DNA of 64,000 nucleotides from positions 22,300-86,299 of the forward strand of contig JAMKCH010049397.1 of NCBI GenBank assembly GCA_023653785.1, given 5' to 3'. A program made the position numbers and the translations under genes. This document shows positions 24,764-36,802 of the stretch, in pieces (the first letter of the stretch is position 1; each line of letters starts with the position of its first letter). The notes under the pieces were generated by a model, which saw only the letters and a program-made list of their open reading frames with translations, ran no database searches and was not told where the DNA came from. This DNA is from Ophioderma brevispina. Lineage: Eukaryota > Echinodermata > Ophiuroidea > Amphilepidida > Ophiodermatidae.

Positions 24764-25377
24764 CGTGCGCGCATAAACCTGAATTTTAAAGGTCGTAGGT
24801 GTTGTGGAGACGTGGGACTTTATGTCCACCAAAACAATAAAACAACAAAGACAATTTGAAAATGTCACTATTTTTGGCATCCGAGCCTATCTTGAAAATG
24901 GCATCCTGGCACAGATAACCTGATGGCGATCAATCTGAGACCGAAGATATAAAGACGATATAGGCTTGTTTAATGGCAATTTGAGATTTCGACAGCTAGA
25001 TAAAGGGCAGTAGACGGTTTGCTACTCATCACTAAAATATTTAGTTTTCTTCCCTCTCGGATTTAACTTCTAATTAGTACATAGAGCTCAACCCGAAAAA
25101 GAGAAGTAGGACATACACACTAGATAAAGAAAACCAATTATTAATGTTTGTTTAGAATTTGTAGCACAGTGGATTGCTGCAAGAATTGTGGGTTTGATTT
25201 GCAATCTATCACATTTGCCCAAAGAAAGATTTTTGGATGGAGGAGCAAGGCAGATTTCTCATGTTTTGCAGTGAGAGGGGAAATTAAAAGTTACATAGCG
25301 GAACACCTTGAAATTGCTCCAATTTCGTTGAAAAGTATACCAAGTTCTTTAGTTATGAGGATTTAAAATATGTATAG

Positions 25378-25650
25378 TTTGTTCATGTACGACATGTGGT
25401 TCTGGAGTTACGGAGGCAAAATGCTGACATTAGAAGTCAAACAGAGGCAGATTCTGCTGTGGCAGAAGAATTCTTACAAAACAAACGTCATTTTGGTACA
25501 CCAGACAGTTCACAATCCCTGCCTACAAAAGGGCCTGGGCACATTATTGCATACAAATACCTAATATCTGCCAAAAAACCATTACACACTAAACACACTG
25601 ATTTAGATTTCATTTCTTTTCTTGCTATGGAGCATAAGATGTTTAAGTAA
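25378..25650 (+). CDS. Candidate exon or decayed ORF, unknown
   Basis: An open stretch of about 90 codons, free of low complexity, with an ordinary amino-acid mix (starts around VVLELRRQNADIRSQTEADS). It continues through a KGPGHIIAYKYLISAKKPL segment and ends at a TAA. A second open stretch follows at about 25652-25862 in another frame (includes GSRPEGVLSPCHNAPGFGNF). I recognise no domain. It could be an exon, a decayed transposase or chance. No convincing start codon or splice signals were identified. Confidence 0.2.
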   Translation, partial: FVHVRHVVLELRRQNADIRSQTEADSAVAEEFLQNKRHFGTPDSSQSLPTKGPGHIIAYKYLISAKKPLHTKHTDLDFISFLAMEHKMFK

Positions 25651-26670
25651 CTTTTCCAACTCTTCCCATTTTTATCTTTTCTGTCTGAGACAACATTTGG
25701 GTCACGTCCAGAGGGTGTATTGAGTCCATGCCACAATGCACCAGGTTTCGGAAATTTCACCTCAATAACGTCATGTGATCCTACAAAAATATTCTTAACG
25801 CACAAAAACCCAGACTTTTGTACACCCCTTTTTAGGCCACAAATCGCTAGTCATTTTTTATAATGATCATGAGATGTTTTATGGTCCTTGAGATTCTTTA
25901 ACACCTTATCCTTAAGTACGTGTGTTTAGTACAGCATAGACACATTGCTATCGTTTCTGGATCACGTTCTTTTCTTAAAACATACTTGCATCTGGAAAAT
26001 TTTAGACGTCAATTTGCACTGTGTATTTGTACTGCCATAGACTTGTGGATTAAGTATTATATAGATTTTGGAAGTATTGACTTTGATGTCGTATTACATA
26101 AGAGTCCACCTAGAGTTGAGGCGTCCATTTAAACTTTAGTTACGACAGTTAAAAACATGAGCTTATGTTATGCATGACTTTGGAGATATGAAGTTATCTT
26201 TCTTTTCACATGTTTGGGTGTTATATAAAAATCATAGCACAGATGTCTAAATCCTATTCCATGTGCACCGAAACCCTGTTTGACATGGAATCTGGACGTC
26301 TAGCTGAATCTCCTGTTTTTAATATAATTATCTGATTGTAGTCAGGATGTTACACTAGTAATCAAGCATAGAAATTCCCACGTCAATACTGTTTTCTTTA
26401 AACTAGGACATTTGTCTATTCAGACTACCTGGTTTGAAAATGCTAACTGATTACCTTTGTGCCTTGCAGTGACTGGCCAAATTGTACCTGGGGAAAAAAA
26501 CAGACGTAGTCAATTGATAAAGGTGGGATAAAATCAAGAAATGAGTTTTTGAGCAATGAAAAAAAATGCTGGAAGTTATAAAAACAGACGGCGTGATTCC
26601 GGTATGTCCTTGTCCTTGTCACAGCTGTTTGAGAGTCTCATTTATTATTACAAACCGAGAATAAAACAGA

Positions 26671-26969
26671 AAATATCAACGGCGACACACTTTTGACAAC
26701 TAATTTGGAGTATTTATGCAACTAAATACATTCTGTGTAAATTTGATGAAATTCCATTGCGGGCAAATATGATTTTTCATAAAAATCTAGTTTTACACGT
26801 CTTTCTATGGGAAATAGCCATATAGAGGGCGCTATAACTACAAATTATGACCTTTGTAGGCCTATATGACAAGATTCCCGCAATGGATTTTTTCTGATTT
26901 CGCGAAAATAATAGCTCTTGCATGTCCCTACTTATATCAGTTGTCAAAAATGTGTCGCCGTTGCTTTAA
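26671..26969. mobile_element. TTAA-type MITE, GCAACGGCGACAC family
   Basis: The right end reads (complement) TTAAAGCAACGGCGACACA, and the left end has ATCAACGGCGACACA with its TTAA decayed. TIR similarity covers about 35 bp (TTTTGACAACT on both arms). The interior holds CATTGCGGG on one side and its complement on the other. No coding capacity. Length about 299 bp. Confidence 0.75.
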
Positions 26970-27250
26970 ATTGCTCTAAAAATAAAAGAGACAATTTGCA
27001 TGGGGTCAAACAGCTGTGTTGTAAAATGATCCCACAGATTAACGTCCTTCCGCTGAATCATTAATAGTGATTTACATTAAGGAACATTTTTGTCTGTATT
27101 CTTCTGAGAAGATCTGATGTTCATAGGATACAGTCCTTGTGAATGTGTTGTGCGTATTCATTGTCAGATATGTATAGTAGTCCGCAGTGCATTAATGTGC
27201 GTCCGAAATCGTATTGCGGCGGGAACTCCACATTTTGTGTAATACTTTCT

Positions 27251-27395
27251 TAAAGTAGTGAAACATTCACTCTTCAAAGGGGTGACTTTCGTAAGAGTCA
27301 CTCCAAACAATCAATCATATTTAAAGAGTGATCACTTTAGGCAAACCTTACCGAGTGAAATTTTACTCTTTTGAAGTGATGTTTCACAATTTTAG
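27251..27395. mobile_element. Small MITE with iterated CACTC/GAGTG motif
   Basis: The ends are inverted: GTGAAACATTCACT at 27258 and its complement AGTGATGTTTCAC ending at 27387. The interior has several CACTC, GAGTG and GAGTC units (ATTCACTCTTC, AAAGAGTGATCAC, CCGAGTGAAA). It resembles the 18726 element in motif but not in terminal sequence. Confidence 0.6.
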
Positions 27396-27672
27396 ATGTA
27401 GAGATTATTTGTTAGAGTTAATTAAAGCAGTCCTATCCGGCGCGTGGCTAAATCCCACCCGGAATATACTGCAATGTTAATTTAAGTTATATGTCTATTT
27501 ATATATGTCTATCCGTTTGTGTTTCATTAATTGGAATAAAAATATCCTCCGTGAAAATAGCAGGTGCTGACCGCTTAAAGAAAGAGTTTAGCCGAGCAAA
27601 ATATTCACATATACTGGAATGAACTCATAATCAAAACATTGATTGCTGGTTTTTGTTTATGATAAAGTAAAG

Positions 27673-28641
27673 TTAAAGGTGATACTCATTGCCCGGACGG
27701 CATATATTAAGCCATATACCAATGAACAGCTTATTTTATCGCGATACCTCATGCATTCCATCGGTTAGCATAAGAGGGTGTAACGTAAATCAAGTGGAAG
27801 TGCCGTGTCTTTACGCACGCAGTAGTTTTTGACCACCACCCATGCTCCAGGAGCAGGTCTCCCTCACTAAACTCAAAGGGCAGCTATTTGTTTTTCTTAC
27901 TTTTTTTTAGAGCAGTAGCAAGATTCGAACCCGAGACCACTGTATCATGAGATTAGCTACCTAACCACAAGACCAGCGAGGATTGGTGTGCCAAATTTGC
28001 AATTTCTGATCCTTTATAACATTTACGGAATAAATCGCTACTGCTATTGTGGTCAGCGCCCAATACGTATAATGAATAGTCCGCTCTGGAACGGTTGCCA
28101 CAACCTATGCTCCAGGAGCATGAGTGGTGGTCAAAATCTCACACTTGCGTGTCTTTACACTAAACACAGCTGGCTCTGAGCTCTGCTCGCTACTCACGAT
28201 TCATCCCGGGGATTCATCGTAAGCGATGAGAATTCATGCGATTTTTTCACATTTCCTGCACACTTATGAGGCCGGGAATTATAATTACCAATCTGCAGAG
28301 ATCAAGGAACCTAGTCAAACAACAGTTATCGCTATATTGGCGAAATTCAACGCAGGACATGAGGAGCGATTCGGGGTTTCTTTACATTGGAAGATGCATT
28401 GCGCTACAAGACTTGTTCAATCGCCTACGTCACCGAATTTGCCAAGGTCAGAGAAGGAAAGCTTAAGCGTATTTTTGGGCGTAAAATTGCAACGAAATAT
28501 AGGGTTAGTTTTTGGTTTATAACGGCTATATTACACCATTATTTTTTTTTGGAAAAGATATTTTTGGTATCCTGAAGTCATAAGCTTTCAATTGGTATGT
28601 AGCTTAATATATGCCGTCCATGCAATGAGTATCACCTTTAA
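27673..28641. mobile_element. TTAA-flanked foldback element, AGGTGATACTCATTGC family
   Basis: TTAA at 27673-27676 and 28638-28641. TIRs AGGTGATACTCATTGC and complement run about 60 bp, with GGACGGCATATATTAAG conserved on both sides. Inner inverted arms are also present: ACCACCACCCATGCTCC near 27830 and its counterpart near 28110. A tRNA-like segment lies inside. The right end was copied again by the duplication at 28900. Confidence 0.8.
27901..27985 (-). repeat. tRNA-like (SINE head or tRNA pseudogene) segment
   Basis: On the minus strand, CGCTGGTCTTGTGGTTAGG serves as A box and GGGTTCGAATC as B box, spaced as in a tRNA. A possible anticodon loop with CAT lies between. A run of T/A follows the 3' side. 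It is embedded in the foldback element, so a SINE remnant is more likely than a working tRNA gene; the acceptor stem does not pair well. Confidence 0.55.
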
Positions 28642-28880
28642 TTACTGCTACATACATATCACATATTAATGCCATTTTCAGATCAGTATCTTTAAAATAT
28701 GTGTGTATGTAAAGATTAAGAAAAACAATGGCATGTGAGTCACTCGAGGATTTGTTTGTTGCTGAGCTCACTCTTTAAGTGTAAAGACAATTTATTTACT
28801 TGACTGAGATTTTATATACCAAAACATTTAAAGTCCAAAGTAAATAGATGGTGCGAATAATTTTTTTCACGCAATGCACA
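28447..28880 (+). repeat. Direct duplication, unit 1
   Basis: Unit 1 starts GTCAGAGAAGGAAAGC and ends GCAATGCACA at 28880. It is followed by about 19 A residues and then unit 2, which begins with the identical sequence. Unit 1 includes the right end of the TTAA element plus flanking unique sequence. The copies are almost identical except for a roughly 30-base absence in unit 2 after ATAACGGC. Confidence 0.9.
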
Positions 28881-28899
28881 AAAAAAAAAAAAAAAAAAA

Positions 28900-29302
28900 G
28901 TCAGAGAAGGAAAGCTTAAGCGTATTTTTGGGCGTAAAATTGCAACGAAATATAGGGTTAGTTTTTGGTTTATAACGGCGATATTTTTGGTATCCTGAAG
29001 TCATAAGCTTTCAATTGGTATGTAGCTTAATATATGCCGTCCATGCAATGAGTATCACCTTTAATTACTGCTACATACATATCACATATTAATGCCATTT
29101 TCAGATCAGTATCTTTAAAATATGTGTGTATGTAAAGATTAAGAAAAACAATGGCATGTGAGTCACTCGAGGATTTGTTTGTTGCTGAGCTCACTCTTTA
29201 AGTGTAAAGACAATTTATTTACTTGACTGAGATTTTATATACCAAAACATTTAAAGTCCAAAGTAAATAGATGGTGCGAATAATTTTTTTCACGCAATGC
29301 AC
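28900..29302 (+). repeat. Direct duplication, unit 2
   Basis: Unit 2 repeats 28447-28880 and reads past the point where unit 1 stops in poly(A), continuing ATCTATGTAAAAAC. The near identity and the A run at the joint suggest a very recent event or an unmerged assembly overlap. Confidence 0.9.
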
Positions 29303-30170
29303 AATCTATGTAAAAACAGAACTTCATACTAACTTAGTAAAAATTGTTACCTAAATTAAGTTAAATTTTATGTAAATTAAGTAATTTTTCCTAGATTATG
29401 TAAATGTTTACATAATTATTATGGAGGGAGTTCTATTCGTACATAGTTTGTGTATGTTTTTCCTTCTGTGTAGGGTATTGCAGAAAATAGACGAAAAACA
29501 ATACCTTTGGTTAGAAAGTTACGTTTTTCATGTAGACCTCCAAGTATCTCGATGATGTGCGGAGTATGAGTGCGAACCATGATTTCTCGACCGTGAAACC
29601 AGGTTTCTGGTTCGATCCAACAAAAAAAAACTTTTCCTTGCTGATATGCCGAATTTAAATAAAAAATACCCTGGAGAAACCTAAAGTTTTCAGTCAAAAA
29701 GGGTTTTCAAACAAAGATTCAAATTTCTAAGACTAAAACAGTTAAGTTTATACAGAGAAAAGGTTTTAAAAATCTTAGTCAAAGTGGAGCAAAACTTTGA
29801 ACAATTATGTTTACAGATACTCTACTCCACCAAACTTTGAGTAAGACATTACACAACTTTGTCACTTTTTAATCGTAGGGGACCACGGCACGGTTGACTC
29901 CCACTACACGGCTCCCTTTCACCTTTTAGTACGCTCACCACACAGCTCATCTGAAAGACATAGAGTGGGCGACGTGTGATAAAGACCTCTCCACAATCAG
30001 TTCGAATCAGGAAAACGTCTGGCTGTTGGAAGACTACTGGCTGTCTTGTTACCCCAGCGTGCTATCATTGGCGCCTGTTTGTCAACATAATCACTCTATT
30101 ACAGCTGTGAATGCAATTGATAATTTCGACATAAAAAATCTACATTGAGCAATGTTTAGAATGATGTATA
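29303..30170. other. Gene-free region, AT-rich
   Basis: No gene seen. At 29318-29420 several GTAAATT / TTACATAA words recur in both orientations, perhaps a small decayed repeat. The minus frame 29419-29697 lacks any motif. Confidence 0.45.
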
Positions 30171-30416
30171 CACTGCAAAAACAGTGTTTAGAAACGTGGT
30201 GCAAATTAGTGTTTAGGAATTAAACATGTCAAATCTCTAAACACTTGCCGTCAAATGTCTAAACACCTAATGTCATATCCTTAAACATGTTTAGATGTTA
30301 AACATGTTTAGATATAAAGTGTTTAGATATTAAACAGATATTTTAAAATGTTTAGAAACGTGGTGCAAAATAGCGTTTAGAAAAGTGTTTAATTTCTAAT
30401 CACTGTTTTTGCAGTG
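30171..30416. mobile_element. 246-bp MITE with iterated GTGTTTAGA motif
   Basis: TIR CACTGCAAAAACAGTG at 30171 and complement CACTGTTTTTGCAGTG ending at 30416. The interior is almost wholly repeats of GTTTAGA or TCTAAAC in both orientations, more than a dozen (AGTGTTTAGAAACG, CATGTTTAGATG, CTCTAAACACTTG). GTGTTTAGAAACGTGGTGCAAA occurs, in slightly different form, near both ends. No coding capacity. Confidence 0.9.
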
Positions 30417-31150
30417 CATTAGCACAAAAGGGAAGGAAAATGAAGGCAGTCACCAGATAAGGGTGTATTGTATACACTGAGGGAATGACAAAACAGGTAT
30501 TGTAAATGTGCCCATGCATTGTAATTAACACACTGATGCCAAGAAAACAGAACGCACATCACATGATAAACACATGATCTGCAGAACCAAAAATAGAGTA
30601 ATCCTACCGGCTCAGACCTTCTAGAATAAAAAGCAAACGTATTCTATCAAAGATTTAACAATAAGAAACAGCTAAGTGCATGATTAGCTCTCTAAAACAA
30701 TTCTAAATAATTTATCACCTTATAGTTACCGTTTCAGTGTAAAGCCAAAGCTCTGAAATGTGCCGTCAAAGGGGCAATTTTCTCCCTCTACACCGAACTC
30801 TAGGTGTGATCGGGGAGTTAATAACGCCACATCCAACTACCTGGATGAAACCTATCAAATAACAAGTGCCGTTCGCTGATCCCAAGTTGTGAATATTTAT
30901 AAGGAGAGAAATCTATGAATCGGTTGGGACGGATATCTCCGTTTCAACCGAAATATTACAGAAAGTGAGGAATTTGATTAAAGATTAGAAATTTCAGAAG
31001 GCGTCTCGCGTCATAAAAGACGCCAGTGTCTAGGGAGGACTCTCCAATTTTGAAGCCCACTTTTAAAAAAAAATCAAAGATGAAATACTGCACTTTTCAA
31101 AGCTACAGTCGCAATCATTCTTGAGATAAAGGTAAAAAGAAACTATACAG
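30417..31150. other. Gene-free region
   Basis: No gene or repeat recognised. Confidence 0.45.
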
Positions 31151-31431
31151 GGGCCTATTTCACAAAAGATAAGATTAATCTTAAGTCAATTTAAGAAGAG
31201 TAATTAGTCTTATTAAGTCTGCTACGCTTCTTAATACGAATTTGTAAGTATTCATGAGGTGAAATTAATAAAATAGCACCCAGGTATAGAAACAGACTCG
31301 GATTGAAGTTCACGAATCTCAACGTAAGACAATTCTTCCCAATTTCTTCTTAAATTAGCATAACATGAGTTAATAACCTAAGAAGAATAACTCTATTTAA
31401 GATTAATCTTAACTTTTGTGAAATAGGGCCC
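31151..31431. mobile_element. 281-bp MITE, GGGCCTATTTCAC ends
   Basis: TIR GGGCCTATTTCACAAAAG at 31151, and the complement of GGGCCCTATTTCACAAAAG ends at 31431. Both arms continue with TAAGATTAATCTTA, itself a palindrome. The interior is AT-rich with more AAGATTAAT/ATTAATCTT-like words. No transposase and no clear target duplication. Confidence 0.85.
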
Positions 31432-31757
31432 TGATCATTTTATAAAAGCTCTTACCGTGATATTTTTCGCTACACTAATACACTATTTAATAGTTTACTA
31501 AATCTCCCTCTACAAAAACAAATTAAAATGTTGCTCGAAGCGTTATTACAACTTGTACAGTAATTTAATGGGCTATTGTAATACAGACGTTAAAATGGCA
31601 TATCGGATTCAAATGAAATTTTGGAAATAAGATAAGTGGTGATGGCCGTGAAACACTCCGCAAATTAAATGCTGGAATCGGTTGCGCACCTTTAAGGCCA
31701 TGATTGTGCGCATGGCTCCTTCTCTAGCGTCTTCAATTTTGTAATCTGATGTGATCT

Positions 31758-32813
31758 TTAACCCTCGTCTACCTGAGCCATTTTTTGTAACAAAACACCC
31801 CCCTGTGATTTTCGTTACTGAACACCAGATTCCTGTAAATATGGTACCAAAGGATATAGCTTAGAGTTTCTTCTTTCCGTTGGTACCAAAATAAGTACCA
31901 ACATCCCCATTATGACGTCAGCATGACGTCATATGTTGAGGAAAGTACGAAAATACTTATTATATTACCTCTGCTGCCCATTATTGAAAATGCAGCATTC
32001 TGATTGGTCAGTTTACTGCCCATTATTCTGCAATAATGGGTCGCCAATGCATTTTCTTATTACATGAATCTGTTTTAGGTAATAGAATAGAAATAAAGGG
32101 TTTGCAGTGTCATTGATGGGCTCATAATGTATCCTCGGCCAGAAAAACTTTGAAATAATGGGCTCGGCTGCGCCTCGCCCATTATTTAGTTTTTCTGACC
32201 TCGGACACATTATTCGCCCATAAATGACACTGCAAACCCTTTATTTCTTAAATATAGGGTGGAAAATTGATATTTTGCAATTTTAGCGACTCAAACACCT
32301 TATAAAATGCTGTCATTATATAAAGCTAGTCATTTCCCATCAAGTAAATGCAAATCTGATTTTCCTAACCGTTATGGCAAAAAAATGAATTTTTCACTGT
32401 GTGTGTCTATGGAAATTGGCAGTTTTGCTGACATGCGAACTTTATGACGTCATTGTGACGTAATGCTAGGCATGTTGGTACTCATTTTTGTATCAATGGA
32501 AAGAGGACCATAGCTATCTATTGGTACCAAAATCAAGTGTCTGTGATGTTCCTATTTGCTGTGGCATGTTTTTGGGGGTTTACTCGTCTACCGAAGGGGG
32601 TGTGGTTGACCCCCCCCCCCCCCCCATCCATCACTTTGGGATCACCCTGTGTCTACCTATACCCCGGTGGATGTTTGTTTTTGGATGAAAAGGAGCGGAA
32701 AATGTCAATTGACAATTACATTAAATAATTTGGCACCAAAAAAGGGGGTTTTAGCAAGCCGGGGAAAAAAACCTGAAGGGGGTGGTACCTCCCCTTCCTT
32801 AGACGAGGGTTAA
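31758..32813. mobile_element. Complete TTAA-flanked piggyBac-like non-autonomous element
   Basis: TTAA at 31758-31761 and 32810-32813, with TIR CCCTCGTCTA. TTAA plus a CCC start is typical of piggyBac ends, so I suggest piggyBac-like. The 1.05-kb interior has no transposase; the short frames near 32488-32728 come from G/C homopolymers. A large internal palindrome lies around 32085-32255 (GGGTTTGCAGTGTCATT and its complement). Relatives are at 19102, 13306, 5681 and 61646-62391. Confidence 0.85.
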
Positions 32814-33513
32814 ATAATAATTATGAAAGAAAATATTCACCTGTTCACACAATACAATAGACAAAAGATATATATGTAATAGAAAATATATATTTCCAAA
32901 TCAGTGAACCGAATCGGCTGCAATTTTTTTGAAATTGTTAATGCTAGATTTACTATAGTAGTTTTATAGCTACATAATCGACCCTGAGGATATGTATCTG
33001 TTATGGAGTTCACACTGTATATGCATGTATGAGAACATTCAGAATTATAATTACTGGTTTGATTATTTATTTAATGGCACTACCGCTCGTGTATAAAATG
33101 GATTGTGCCGGGGAGTGGGTCCCTGTGGATCTTAGTGCATTACTTCGTTAACAATCTCGCTATTGCACTTTTCACTAAATTTATTTAAAATAGCCGACCG
33201 AAAAGTCGATCAATTAAAAAAAATGGGTCAAATATATCTCGATACAAAGAGAGTCGCGAAAACGATTTGTGGACCCTTGGGGACCCTCGTTTCCCTTGAA
33301 TGTAATTATTTACTTAAAAACGCATCAAAGATTTAAAAAAAGGAAAAAAATATTAAAATCGTAGGGCCACAACACATTAAATCTGTTGATATTTAATTTT
33401 CAAAAATGATATAAAAGCCTTCTGTTTGGTTGTATTAGGTATTCGTTGTCATAGTTGTGGTATTTAATCCAGTTGATTTTATATAGTTCGATATAATGAC
33501 TTTATTGGTCTTA
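32814..33513. other. Gene-free region
   Basis: No gene or repeat recognised. Confidence 0.45.
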
Positions 33514-33664
33514 GGGTCTGTGTAAAAGGAGATATGGTCCGCCCGGAGCCGTAAACCGGGTTCCATAGACGACAATGGAATAAAGCGTGAAACTAATGTT
33601 GCGTGAATTTCCAACTGAATCGAGTGGACTATGAGTCCGGTGGACCATATCTCCTGCCACACCA
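33514..33664. mobile_element. 150-bp inverted-repeat element
   Basis: GGAGATATGGTCC at about 33529-33541 and its complement GGACCATATCTCC at about 33642-33654; imperfect pairing extends outward through GTCTGTG/CACAC-like sequence. MITE-like size, no coding capacity. Confidence 0.55.
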
Positions 33665-34698
33665 GTTTATACGTGGAATATTAGATGGCAAATAATACTT
33701 TTGTGGCGTTAAAAATATTCGGCGTGAGACAAAAATAAAGGTGTAAATCGAAAAAAAAATATTATACGAGATATTTCAACTGTTGACAATTTGGACAGAA
33801 CCAGACTATACAGGTCAATAAGATAAAAAAATGTATTCGCCATCGAATATTCGAGTTCGAATATGGCGTACTCCATATTCGATGCCGAATAACCTCGTGA
33901 CAAGAAGATGTAAGGAACCCGGGTAAGCAAAGATCTTTGGACTGCCGAAAAACAGGATGAAAAACGCGCTAATCTTGCAGAAGTTGATATTGTAGTACTT
34001 TTTGCTAAATTTTGGGAAGATGATAAAAAGTCGACGTCTGTTACAATGTAATACACCCAACGATATGCTTATTCAAATTAGACAAATCTTTAATCAACAC
34101 TGACGGGGTTGAAAGCAAATCAAAACTGTATAGTTTTATCTATGCTGAACGTATTAAACAAAATAATCCACACAAATCAAAAGGATTCCCTTTAAAAATG
34201 CATTATAGCATAAAGTGCATTACTCTATTTCATGCAGTTTCTTGCTCTAAATACGCGTTCCAAATGCAACAAAACACATTATCCATTTTCATGGTTTTGG
34301 GTCATTTCCGAGCTCACGCTTCGATTTACGAAATGGAAGCAACAGTATATGCCAACAATATCTGAGTCTGCTTGCATTTCAATGAGAAGTCGTAAGGGAA
34401 ATAGTTACTTCCCCGGCATACGTCGTCAATAGTCAAGTATGTTATCTTCCAGTAACAACACAATAGTGTTGCCGTTATTGTCCATTTGGTGACTTTACTT
34501 CTTACTTCTACAGACCATGATCTTTCTTAAATTAAAAACATCGGGAAGAAATTTGACCACAAGCCTGGTGGCATCATCATCAGATCTTTCAGATCACTGA
34601 CTTGAATCGTTCTGGGGCTTCGTCCTGTTTATGACTGAAATAGCTGTTTTAAACGCTATTTTAAATGTTATTGCGTACTTCGGCACTTTCCATGCACA
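33665..34698. other. Gene-free region
   Basis: No gene seen. The overlapping minus frames at 33709-34060 carry no motif. Confidence 0.45.
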
Positions 34699-35183
34699 TT
34701 AAAGCAATACCAAGAGGGAATAACAGCATACTTTTAAAGAGTGCCCCAATTTTCAGAAAATTTTGAGACTTTTGCCCAGTTGCATAGGTAAACTATACCT
34801 GTAAATTGCAAAATCTTGAACTTGTCTATGTATCACAAAAGAAGGAATTTTACAGTTAGGAAAATTAATATCGGATCCTGATAATAATTCATTGGCTGCT
34901 GGAAATATCATACTTAGTATAGCCAGGAAATAGCGCCATGTACGTGTCTACGCTCATCCATTAGTTGTTCCATTGTTCAGGCAAAAACCAAAACAAAAAA
35001 CAACAACAACAATCCGGGATCCCAATTCTAATTAAAAAATTGCTTCTTTTATGACAAATTCGCACTTTTGAGCATTACCATTAGCAGGTATAGTTTACTA
35101 GACCATTACCAAGACAACTGTGCACAAATCCTACATTTTGAAAATTGTGAGCGCTCTTCAAAAATGTGCTTTTATTGCTTTAA
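34699..35183. mobile_element. TTAA-flanked TIR element, AGCAATATTGG family, copy 2
   Basis: TTAA at 34699-34702 and 35180-35183. The left arm (AGCAATACCAAG, GAGTGCCCCAATTTTC, AACTATACCTG) and the right arm (CAGGTATAGTTTACTAG, GAGCGCTCTTCAAAAATG, ATTGCT) match the arms of 24069-24667. The interior also shares GGGATCCCAATTCTAATT with copy 1, in inverse order. No coding capacity. Confidence 0.85.
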
Positions 35184-36351
35184 ATAAACCTTTTAAGAAT
35201 ACATGCAGTAAGGTTGTGTTGTGCCGAAAAAAAACGGATGCCTAAATGCCCATGTTTTAAAAATCTCCCTGCATACAGCAAAAGTAATGTTATTGCTAAC
35301 AATTAGGTTTACCATAGGTTAATTTTGAAACCATTACCTTTAGACAGACCCAACCCCTCCCCCGTCGGATTAAAGACCGGAAACAAACTGAGAAAGAATT
35401 ATGATTAGATAAAAAAGAAAACGGTTCTTCAAAGAGACACCGTCAAAATTAACCAAACGACAAAAAATAAAGTAGCACAAGGTCTAAATATAACCCTTTC
35501 AAAACAGAGACACGTTCTGGCTTCATTTAAAGCATGCTCTCAAGCTCTCAAGTTCAATAAAAACGCGCTTTTGTGCATGTTAGTAATTGTTATTATACGT
35601 TTATTTTATTTGTTATTTTTTTAATTTTGAAATGTTCGTGCACAATAGTTTATTCAGTGGAGTGCTTCTGATCGCAAAATGCTGGGCTTCTTGTGTTTTT
35701 TGATCTTGCTTATTTGAGCTGTCACCGCTTCATGTCCTAATTGATAAGTTCATACCCCAAATCAAGTGTCTAAAGAACAAGTTTTCAATTCAATTCAATT
35801 TGTTAAACAAAAATGACAATGATACATACAATATAGAAATGTATAACGTGCCAGGACCACTATGAGATACCTTACGGTTTGTAGAAAAAGCTGATCTTAC
35901 TAAACTTAAGATAAATATCTTTCAGCGGCGGGAGAACCGGGTGCAAAGGTATCATGGCCCCTCCAACTTTGAAAGTGGAGGGCCCTGGCCCGCTTTTCGA
36001 AAATAATTTATCATATTATACGTTGGGCTTATCATAGATGCATGAGAAAACGAGAGCAAAATATTGAAAATTGCTCATTATAAAGTGCCAAGGGGCCCTC
36101 CACTTTGAAAATCGTTCCGCAGTCACTGATGCTGTATCTTTACATACATATGCCAAGTACGTAATTGCCCTTTACTAGTAGGGTTATGAATGAGAATCCT
36201 CTTCTTGAAGTTTGGAGGATTGAAGATGTTTTCTATTGTTTGAGGTGTGCTGAATCAGAATTTATGGGTCCAGCCTTTGGGAAATGTGGGGTAGTTTGTA
36301 AAATAAGGGGGTAAATTAGTACTGGGGTAAATGTGAAATCTGGTCAACTTA
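35184..36351. other. Gene-free region
   Basis: No gene seen. At 35963-35996 and 36095-36115 a GGCCCCTCCAACTTTGAAAG-type stretch recurs (hairpin at the first site). Confidence 0.4.
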
Positions 36352-36411
36352 TGATGAGAGTTTATGACCATTACACACAACAAAATTAATTCACTTATTC
36401 GTGAGCTTTCT
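36352..36411 (+). repeat. Direct repeat left of the Penelope-like fragment
   Basis: TGATGAGAGTTTATGACCAT and following bases match 36803-36860 over about 60 bp (both continue to TCACTT...GAGCTTT). The two copies bracket the GIY-YIG fragment exactly. Penelope-like elements often carry terminal direct repeats, so this may be one, but a plain target-site or tandem repeat is possible. Confidence 0.7.
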
Positions 36412-36422
36412 TTATCAAACTG

Positions 36423-36800
36423 CTAGTGATCTTGATGTTCACATGACGACCTGTTGTTGATGACGTCATGTGACAGGATGTTATAGTAAACTAGGGGGAG
36501 GTCGTGGCGCCCTTTGTCTTTGTTGAGGTTGCTAGCATGCCTGTAGATATTAATCGCTTCTCTCACTCCTCTGTTGAACCAGTCCGAGTCTTGATCCAAG
36601 ATCTTGACAGTTTTCCAGTCAACAGTATGTTTGGTGGTTTTCAGATGTTGAGCCACCGGTAAGGATGAAGAACTAGGCCGCCTATGCTCCGCCAGTAAAG
36701 CGGAGATGGTTCTGGTGCCGCGAAATTTTCCGTGTAGTTCTTTCAAGATCTCTAACCAAATGTAGGCATTCCCATCCGTATTCCGTTGTGGGTCTGACAT
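36423..36800 (-). pseudogene. Penelope-like element C-terminal (GIY-YIG linker) fragment
   Basis: A 125-codon minus-strand frame with a Met start. It contains TISALLAEHRRPSSSSLPVA, then QHLKTTKHTVDWKTVKILD and DWFNRGVREAINIYRHASNL, ending in GRHDLPLVYYN. The order of EHRR, AxHxxxTxHxxDW, LD, RxVxEAIxI and LNxDxGxxLPxxY resembles the C-terminal endonuclease region of Penelope-like retroelements. The reverse-transcriptase part and the GIY-YIG start are missing, so this is a fragment. It is one of the longest uninterrupted frames in the window. Flanked by direct repeats of about 60 bp. Confidence 0.7.
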
Positions 36801-36802
36801 TT

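Noticed and set aside
25158..25200. tRNA-like A and B boxes (TAGCACAGTGG ... GGGTTTGATTTGC)
   Set aside because: Spacing is too short and no stems pair convincingly.
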